From positions 1 through 64,000 of the forward strand of contig VXIS01000022.1 in the NCBI GenBank assembly GCA_008704415.1: a stretch of 64,000 nt of DNA. Direction: 5' to 3'. The notes below the pieces were generated by a model. The model was not told where the DNA came from and ran no database searches. It was given only the letters and a program-made list of their open reading frames with translations. Positions 56,399 through 64,000 of this stretch are shown here, in pieces; positions within the stretch are counted from its first letter, which is position 1; each line of letters opens with the position of its first letter. The position numbers and the translations under genes are program-made. The stretch is from Sphaerosporella brunnea (lineage: Eukaryota > Ascomycota > Pezizomycetes > Pezizales > Pyronemataceae).

Positions 56399-58340
56399 GC
56401 ACGACAGGAATCGGGAGTATCGGCAGGGTTCGGCCAGCGCCGGGTGTAGAGCGGAATAACATGCGATACGTGCGGGCGTAGAGCATTCATCTTGCCAAAA
56501 ATGACCGGTATTTGTGACCTGCGACTGTTTAACGCGTGTTTTTGCCTTAAGTGTCACCAAGGCAGTCGCGTTTGCGGGAGGTATCTTCACATTTTTGGTG
56601 TGGGCGACGGGACCTTCTACCGCAACCAACCGTTGCTGGGGAGACGCTTCGAGTGAACCAGAAGCGTAGCGAGTTTCCATCTCCATGATTTTGCGTTTAG
56701 AAATCATCGATTGCGAAACCCTTCCTCCAACCTACCACCCAACATAGTCGACAACGTGGAGTCAGCCTGTATTACCGGCCCGACTTGGCTTGGAAACTCG
56801 CCAGCATGCTGTGCGGTTGGTGGCGGCTTTTGGCCCGAATTGGCGGCAAATCACAAGGTCACGCATCCTTTGGGCCGCTGCAGCTGAAGTCTCTCCTGTT
56901 TCCACCCCTCGCAGAGCCAGGGTTGCCACGATGATCCTGAAATATTACCTTGGGCTTACGAACCCTGGTGAAAACAACAGCTCCGGTGCGCGACTACCAG
57001 CTGCGTCGGCGGCGTGCCAGGCGGTCCCCAATCATGGACAAACCTTGCGCTAGTCCAGGCCGTCCAATGCAGCGTCAATCAGGCATAATCCATGGCGTTG
57101 ATACCGCTCGTCTTGCACACCATCCACTATTCCTGAAACTGACATCACATGCACAGCGCGGGCTTCGATATTGTAGGGCCCACAGAGCACACGGAGCCTT
57201 GCACTTTGATCGCGGCATTTTGGCCGGAAGTGCAATGCGGCTGATGCCGATGTCTTCCATATGAGGAGCGCGCCACGACGGTCTCCGAGGTGTGCCCTCT
57301 TCTTGCAGTGAGTAGCTTCCCAACCTCTGGGCAGAGGAGTGGTGACCTAAATTTCAGTCACTCTTCGTCACCATCTTGAGCACGATCGTCCCTAGCGCTA
57401 TCCTGGACAGAGGTACCGTGCTGATGCGGTTGATTGAGCATGCCGTGCGGAACAAAAGCGTCTGTACACGGGCCGCCAAAAAACGCTTTTTAACAATATA
57501 AGAGGTTGGAAAAATCGCCATAGCTCGGGATGTGACGACAGTACAGTATATCGTGGGAAACCAAGACGTCCGGTTATCGTTTCACGCACTCCGAAAATGG
57601 GTCCCCGGTTGTTGTCCAAAGCCATCCAGTGATGAATGATAATCCCATCGCGCAGTTACCAGCGCACACAGCCGAGCGCTGGGTACCCTCAATGTTTCTT
57701 TTTACCATTCCAGCTTGTGATAATAGCGCCCGAATCAGTTACTCGTCCATTCTACTGAACACTCGGCTCGAGCCTACCTCGCTCACGAAACCCGACCTTC
57801 GGTAGAACATGTTTCAACCCAAGATTAGCAAACCTGAATCGAAGCTTCTATCTGCGAGGGACTGTGATCTTGCGCGCTGATGCAACAGCCAGCTATCATT
57901 TTGGCCATCGACCGCCTGGGTAAAATTGCTCCGTTCAGATCCGGTACTCGCTTACAACATCCATTCCATCGCTGGATCTGACCGTGCGAGCCAACTGTCC
58001 GGGTTTCAATTTCCATGTTTGCCATCCTGTACGCGAGGAAACCCAGTCGCAAGTGCTCTCTCCAGGTCGCGAAGAGGACGTCCCAGTCGCGACCGGGGCC
58101 CACATGGCGATTGGTTTGACAATTCACGACTTGTACGGGAAAACGTAGTTGATTTCCATAAAGCGGAGAACACCAAGCGTTAAAAATTGACGTTCTTCGG
58201 TTTTTTATCATTCCACGGAGTATGGCTGCAGCAATGTCAGGCCCTGGAGGGAATGGACCCAACTTTCGCAGTTGCATACGGAGAAACATCGCCAGTTCAA
58301 TCTCTGCATCATCAGCTTCGCTGTTCTCATCCCTCTCATC
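56399..58340. other. Intergenic, no gene supported
   Basis: The longest frame is 57825-58289 on the minus strand (154 codons), without a recognised domain. A CCCAGTCGCGA-type motif occurs at 58080 and again in inverted form near 58695. Confidence 0.45.
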
Positions 58341-58392
58341 GACGTCGTTCTCGTCGTTCTTGTCGTTCTCGTCGTTCTCCTCCCGTTCGTCC
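58341..58392. repeat. TCGTCGTTC-type microsatellite
   Basis: Imperfect tandem TCGTCGTTC/TCGTTCTTG units. Unstable simple repeat in otherwise non-coding DNA. Confidence 0.8.
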
Positions 58393-61300
58393 TTGCCTGT
58401 GATTCTCTCTTCATTTCTGCTGCCACAGGCTCGTCGACCCGGCGCTGGATGTTGTAAACAGGTTATAGTTGATGTAAGTAACTCTTCACAGAGTCAATTC
58501 CGACATCAGCATGATGAAATCCCCTGTCTAACCCCCGTGATGTTACGATAGTCAATCTCAGAGTGACTTGTATTGCGTATATGATTCGGTGAGTAAGTTA
58601 AAATGCTTAACCATCAGCAGCATACGAGGACAGCACATTCACGAGTGGGAATTCCAGTGGTGATAAGGAGCCCAGTCGCGGCTGAAATGCCCTCTTCGCG
58701 ACTGGGACGTGCGAACCGCGAGGTGCATTCGCTCGCGTGCTGGCCAGCACACATACAATGGCGAAACGCGGCCGCCGCTTAACCACTGGGTGAACGACTA
58801 GATCTTGGTGTGTGATTACCATGCTGCAGGTGACCAGATTGACAGCGAATCTGCGCGAAAGGGTTGTACTGAACCGACGTAATGACTGCTAGTGCGGTAC
58901 GAGGTTTGAACTGACAAATATGCGCTGCAAGAGTTGCACTGGCACTGCGTATCTGCAACTAAGGCACGGTGTAAGTGGCCAATGGGCCGTTTTACAGGTA
59001 CAGGATTTCAAGCAGACGCTTCAATGGGGCTACGCTGGCAAGAGTAGTATCCTGCAAACCTGAATGTACAGTGGGAGTAAGAATGGCAGGACAATTCTCG
59101 TATTGACAGGTTGACACTGAACTAGAAATGCTGATATGATCAGGTTAATGTTCCCCAACATGCTCGAAGAAATAGATCCTTATTCTGAAAGAAACGAGCA
59201 TGTCCTGCTCGCCTGCACCGTGCAGAAATGGCTAATCGACAACAAAAATCAACTGATACCGAAAATCATACAAGTGACCCCACAAGGATCGAATATGAGG
59301 CTACTCAGGAAAATGATGTCAACGCTAAGCTAGAGGGCGATATGTATTCTGTAAATTGCAGTGCCACCTGTACCTGAACTACTCTGCGCAACGGCGCCAT
59401 CTATTCTCCTCATTTTACAATGCCACCATGTCACAAAATGGTTCCCGCTTTTTTTTCAGTTCCACCTTGACGCACCCAGCATTACCTACCGATTACCGTT
59501 TTCCTTTTGATTATATGACACGCACCATTTCCAGCGACCCAGACTGCTTTCAAGATCGTCGAATCGCACTGTACGTCGCGCTTGCACTACGTAACGCAGT
59601 GAACGTGTACTCATTGTCAAGGCGGAAAGTTGGTTTTGCAGCCAAAGACTTTTGGCCGGTCTTGCCTTCTTCCAACTCCTGCCAAATTTATACTCATTGC
59701 GCCGGACGATGTGATATAGGCGTAGGGTATTTGCGCAAGGGAGTTCCAGCCAGCCACTTCAGAAGAGCAAACTTTGCCCTTGGAGCCGTCAGCGGAGACG
59801 GAGTGGGAGAGGGCGTGCGTTTGGCAGCTCCAGTCATCTACGGGATGCATGGTTCCGATCTGGTTGGGGTTCGCGGGGGCGATGGACGTTCGCCAATCTG
59901 GGGGGTATTTGGCGATTACTGAGCCAGCCGAAAAATCTTGTCAAGGCTTTTCGGGACACGTTCTTTCTCCGGGGTGTTGTCCAGATATCCATACACCGAG
60001 TATAACTTCCAGAGGTTGGAATAATTCATGCCAGGCGTTTACTCATTACGAATTGCGGTCAGGGAGACATCCCCGCTGCGTGGAGAGGTAAAGGATGCTG
60101 GCGATGTCAACAACTGTTATCTGAAACCGTGTTTCTCGCATTCTTTGTACTGTTCCTCGGGGTTTGGGTCCGGTAACCCGGTGCTAGCACCACCGGATAG
60201 AAAGTTGCACCGCAAGGCGTAGACGTACGACATGACGGAGTGCCTGGCTCGTGAAGCCGAGCCGAGCCTGCAAAGCTCGAGCCAAAGCTCGAGCTGCCAT
60301 TCTATTTTTGATGAGCGAGCCGGTCCGGGTATATGAGGATCAATGTCACGGTCAGATTGTATGTACAGATCAAACCTCGCGCGCACCGTGACTATCGTTC
60401 GAGATATCACTTTATATCCGTCAAATCCAATCCCGAATTGAAGTCTTCTTGCTGCGCGTCCATCTCTTCACCCAATGCCTGGCGCCCCACCTGCATGTTC
60501 TCTGCAGCGTCCCCGTGTGGGCAAGGTTCTGATTTAGACCGTAGAGTTTCCTGTCGTGGACGGTCTTTTCATTGAGCCAACTTTTGACCAGTACAACCGC
60601 ACTGCTGGATTCCTCAAGAAGCCGCTCTCCCTTCTTTGTTATTGCATCTCCCGCCCTGCCGAGTGCAATCTAATCAGACAAGCGGTAACAAAGTTAAGGA
60701 GAAAACATACTGAGGAAATAGCTACTCGCTGGGCACACTGGAGCCCGGTATAGCGAGGTAGTCCTGGGCTCTTGTCTAGTCAACCCGGTCGGTTTACACC
60801 GACAGACATCAAGTAGCAATTACCGCAACTACCCACCATCTTCTTGTACAAAGCCTCAATTTCATCTTCCGCTGAAGTGGGAGCGGCCTGGGACCGTGCT
60901 GCCATGGTGATCTTTTTGCTGTGAGTGTGTTGCGTTGCGGTGGGGGTTGAAGAGGACATGTAGGTGGCCTTTTGTTTGAGCTTCCGCTATCCCGGAATTC
61001 GATAGAATATTGTTGCTAAACTTGACACGCAGTTTGTATTTTACGCCCCACACAGCCGTCTAGGGTCTTCTCCCACCACGGTTTTAGTGTTTTACGAATC
61101 GCCACAGAGAAGGCTTAGCGACCGGCCCTCGTGCCGTGGTGCTCAGTCAGCGGTTCGCCGACTGGGTGAAAATATATTTCAGTAGTGCGCGTCATGTTGG
61201 CGGGTGATTATTGCTTACGTGGGCGTTGGAACTGGACGTCGACCATGGAGAGTTGCCTCGGCCCGTGAGAGTGATGTCACGTCGGCGGCCCGCACATCCT

Positions 61301-61559
61301 CCTTTTGGTGGGGTCGAGGTACGCTACGAGGAGAGCGGAAGTGATCAGTGAGGTAAATGGTTTTTCATACGGCCTGTGTCCAGCGTACTACCCCGAAACC
61401 TGCGAAAAGAGCAGGATACCACCGAATTTTGGAGTTGTCTAGGATACCACAACACAAGGCGAGCGTAAGGCACAATGCGGTAAACTATGTGAACGGTGAT
61501 TTCTATTGCTAGCCACGTAGTATCACTACATATGCGGGCGGGTACGCGCCTTATGGCCG
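58393..61559. other. Intergenic, AT-richer, no gene supported
   Basis: A 188-codon frame at 59356-59922 has no recognised domain and competes with a second plus-strand frame. Contains the R2-like tract at 60235-60335. Confidence 0.45.
60235..60335. repeat. R2-like GAGCCGAGC tract
   Basis: A short CGAGCC/GCTCGAG-rich tract resembling the 3' part of R2. The rest of R2 is not present. Confidence 0.4.
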
Positions 61560-62373
61560 TGCGTGTCGCCGCAAACCCCGCCGCGTCGTGGCGAGCGGTC
61601 AGGAGCTTTATCTCGACCCGCGTTCACCCGCTTGTTCCGTGGTCTATGTGCTTCATATTTGCGCGTGCGCTTCCTCTTTGGACGTCCACGAAGTATATTT
61701 TTGAAAGTGGCGGTTTGCAGGGGTCCAAGGGAGCATCACTCAAGCCGGACAAAGAATCTGACTCTCTATGTGTGTCTGAAGAATTGTCTGGGCCGTTTGT
61801 CTCGGCGCGAGGTTTAGCAATGGCTTCCTGTGCAAGGAGGCGGACCTGCTCCATATTTATGGCCGGGAAATCCGATGGATACACCGCGACAACAGTTAAA
61901 AGAAGTCGATATGAAGGCATAAAATCCACGGGAGCTAAATTCAAGCGGTGCATGACTGAGACCGCATGTCCACAAGGCACTTGATAGCAAGTACAAGCGC
62001 GTTTCTCCAAATCTACAAGAAAACTGGCTTTGTCGTGGATATAAGAGAAAGGCGCCTGGTTGTTGCTGCTCATTCGCCAGCAGAGTCACAATTTTTGCGG
62101 AGTAGCCATTCCCAGTGGGCGACGAAGATGTGCTTCTCGCAGGCCAACGTTTTCTGAGCTGATTCAATTTCCTTAGCCCATAAAGCGTCAAGATTATCGA
62201 GAATGGGGGGTTCGCGCACACCAAATCCTGCGACTGCAGCCAAGCGTGGATTCTCCCCTGGAAGCCCTGAAAAGTGCTGAATAGCTTCGCTTCCTCCAGC
62301 ACTTTGCGTTGAGCTGTCATGCTCAGAAGGTTGAATCCCGCTGCATCCAAGCCCTGATACACTGTTGCCATCT
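61560..62373 (-). pseudogene. MULE transposase relic with SWIM zinc finger
   Basis: On the minus strand the frame 62073-61624 contains CTCYQVPCGHAVSVM, the C-x-C-x(n)-C-x-H SWIM zinc finger that ends Mutator-like (MULE) transposases, followed by a typical Tyr-rich segment. Upstream, to about 62373, similar coding sequence is interrupted by stops and a frame change. The DDE catalytic core is missing. Parts are shared with 12570-12830 and 16350-16620. Dead element. Confidence 0.75.
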
Positions 62374-63442
62374 TAACGGGTACATTGCCGCCGTACGGGT
62401 AGGGGAAGTAGCAGAAGTAGCGAGATTATCAAGGTGCTAGGGGGGAGTGGGGTGTCGTTGCCAAGCAATAAGAGTAGTACATCCAGCGGTTGGAGAGATG
62501 CAATGGAGGAGGTAGTACGCCCAAAGGATGCAGGGATGGAGTGGTTTCTACATTCAACGGGGATGAGGTTCACGAAATGGGTGATCTCCTATGTTGTGGA
62601 ATGTTGGACAACTCAAAAACTCGGTGGTATGCTTCTCTTTTCGCAGGCTTTGGGGTGGCATGGTGGACATGTGCCGTTGTTTATATGCCTGCGACTGGGT
62701 TGAAGTCCAAGCTGTACGGTGCAATACACTAGGCGACAAGGGGCTTTGCCCAGTTGAGAGAGGTGCGATGGGCGGCTCATACCGAACAGTGAACCCTGAT
62801 ATATACCCGCCATCTGGGTCCAAATGCTGCAGGATCCGAGCAGTGGGACTGGTAGGGAACCCATACCTCTTACCTGTTTCAGGCATGAACAGGCGGTATG
62901 TACGAGGAAAGGGAAAGGAATGCTGACAATGGGCGTGTATATACGTTCTAATGGGACAGAATTCCAGAGTGTCAGCTCGACCCAATCCTCGGACGCCACC
63001 CCAAACTGGGTTGACTCGTATAGGCGGAGGCTCATAATTGCGTCCGAGTTTTGGGTGTGCTTGAGCAGCAGCTCGAGTTGTTCCCACTTCACCACACTTT
63101 AAGGGCGCGGCCTCTGTTAATTCTAGGTAATAATATCGAACTCGGCTTGTATTATATAAGACGAGAAACCCGATGATGACGGGCTTAGTTTCTTCGGCGT
63201 CCGCGTCGTTTTCACTGTCTCCGATGGGTATCCGTGACCGCAACCCCATGTCCACTGGCACTTTCGCCTGCATCCTCCTTGCTTAACCTTTCACGTTTCC
63301 ACTGCTGCAAACGATTCTGCGCAAACCGGCTTTTGAGCAACAAGCAGGCGCTGCTTAACGACTGGAAGAGCCTGCGTCACTTCTTCGTAATACGACTTGC
63401 AGCTTGGGAGGAAAGACTCTCGTCCGGGACATTAGTGGCTGG
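62374..63442. other. Intergenic, unrecognised frames
   Basis: Overlapping minus-strand frames of 239 (62554-63273) and 160 codons (62613-63095) lie upstream of the MULE relic. Neither has a recognised motif. They may belong to the MULE's 5' part or be unrelated. Confidence 0.35.
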
Positions 63443-63684
63443 CAGTGTTCCTAATAGCCGGCACAAAGAGCCCGCCTGTGCGGGCGGGCTACCAAAAGGC
63501 AACAGCACGGCTGTCTCACAATCACGACGGGCTGGCTGGGGGCTGCCAAGAACTTTCGACTGAGGTGAACCTGTCTTGCAACCATCAGTTTGACCTCGTT
63601 ACGTCGTAAACTGAAGAAACTGAAGAGTGTTTCTGGGTAGCTGTTGGTGGCTGATATAGACAGATCGTCGTGCGCAATTGTGGC
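63443..63684. mobile_element. hAT family A, one end only
   Basis: Starts CAGTGTTCCTAATAGCCGGC with the GCGGGCGGGCT subterminal block of family A. No matching right end precedes the next element, so it is truncated or interrupted by the family B copy at 63685. Confidence 0.6.
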
Positions 63685-64000
63685 CAGTGTTCCTCACAGT
63701 CCAGGTTGCCCAGTCCTGAGTGCGGACCGGACCTGGACCACCTCATGCAGTCCAGTCTGAGAGGCTGCCCTGGACCGATCAGTCCTTGAAGGCGTAAGGA
63801 CTGGACTGCCCGCAGGCGATCCAGTCGACTGGATAGTTCTAGCGGAGTCATGTATTACATAATGATTTTATATACAAAGCGCATCCTCAAAACCCATCAA
63901 CCAAACTGTGTCCTCCGCACGCTCCAAAAGTCCTTTATGCCTCGCCCCCATCAGGTTCGTGGATACAGAGCGCATTTAGCATGTCCTCAAGCTCAATAAT
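63685..64000. mobile_element. hAT family B, copy 2, runs off the window
   Basis: CAGTGTTCCTCACAGTCCAG start, then the CCGGACCTGG, GGACTGGAC and GTCGACTGGAT motifs in the same order as 49748-49940. Similarity continues through GTATTACATAA and the ATACAAAG block. The right end lies beyond 64000. Confidence 0.8.

Noticed and set aside
58030..58760. Inverted CCCAGTCGCGA motifs as transposon ends
   Set aside because: Short, imperfect similarity without flanking duplications. Could not define an element.
59356..59922. 188-codon plus-strand frame
   Set aside because: No recognised domain, competing frame at 59774-60091 and no leader or splice signals.
1..64000. CRISPR array, prophage or bacterial operon
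   Set aside because: No regularly spaced direct repeats with unique spacers and no bacterial-type gene packing. The tandem repeats seen are satellites.

Overview
The window looks like gene-poor, repeat-rich nuclear DNA of a filamentous fungus, most likely a basidiomycete. The evidence is two very short introns (48 and 51 bp) with GT...AG ends and CTGAC/CTAAC branch sites, pyrimidine-rich leaders before likely start codons, a Tad1-type LINE relic with an RNase H domain, a Helitron-type helicase relic, and a PD-(D/E)XK nuclease-protein kinase fusion of the kind found in fungi. The phylum call is inference; no rRNA, convincing tRNA, telomere array or housekeeping gene is present to settle it.

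Positions 1-29187 form one giant inverted repeat. The left arm (1-14471) and right arm (14698-29187) are near-identical reverse complements around a 226 bp spacer (14472-14697). Everything in one arm recurs mirrored in the other. From outside to centre the arms carry: an intron-containing gene of unknown function; a long-TIR MITE; several unrecognised ORFs; a minisatellite of about 80 bp units; a second unrecognised gene; an acidic-protein ORF; the 3' end of a Helitron/PIF1-type helicase; a decayed LINE 3' end; a dispersed GC-rich repeat (called R1 here); hairpin and palindromic sites; a MULE-related repeat; a broken ORF with Cys-rich motifs; and, at the inner edge, another R1-like end. Mismatches and indels between the arms become denser toward the centre. 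Several single-base indels break a gene in one arm while the other arm stays open. This pattern suits low-coverage, error-prone sequence and a fold-back assembly chimera at least as well as a real chromosomal palindrome.

The rest (29188-64000) is unique and mostly intergenic or decayed. 29.4-31.2 kb holds a dispersed repeat (R2), a four-unit satellite of 150-159 bp units and another R1 copy. A large gene at 34.1-36.25 kb encodes a coiled coil, a PD-(D/E)XK nuclease-like domain and a protein kinase, with one in-frame TAG near its end. A second nuclease-fold protein of fungal type lies at 53.1-54.3 kb on the minus strand. A MULE transposase relic with a SWIM zinc finger lies near 62 kb. Between them sit non-autonomous DNA transposons with clear termini: hAT-like elements (8-bp target duplications, CAGTG ends) at 38.7, 40.5, 49.7, 63.4 and 63.7 kb, and PIF/Harbinger-type elements (TAA duplications) at 47.7 and 55.5 kb. 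A 170-bp tandem duplication is at 52.3 kb.

The only proteins whose domains I recognise outside transposons are the two nuclease-fold proteins. Neither is part of a visible operon-like or clustered system. The candidates for something new are the palindrome itself, the nuclease-kinase effector-like gene with its TAG, and the frame-preserving satellite.
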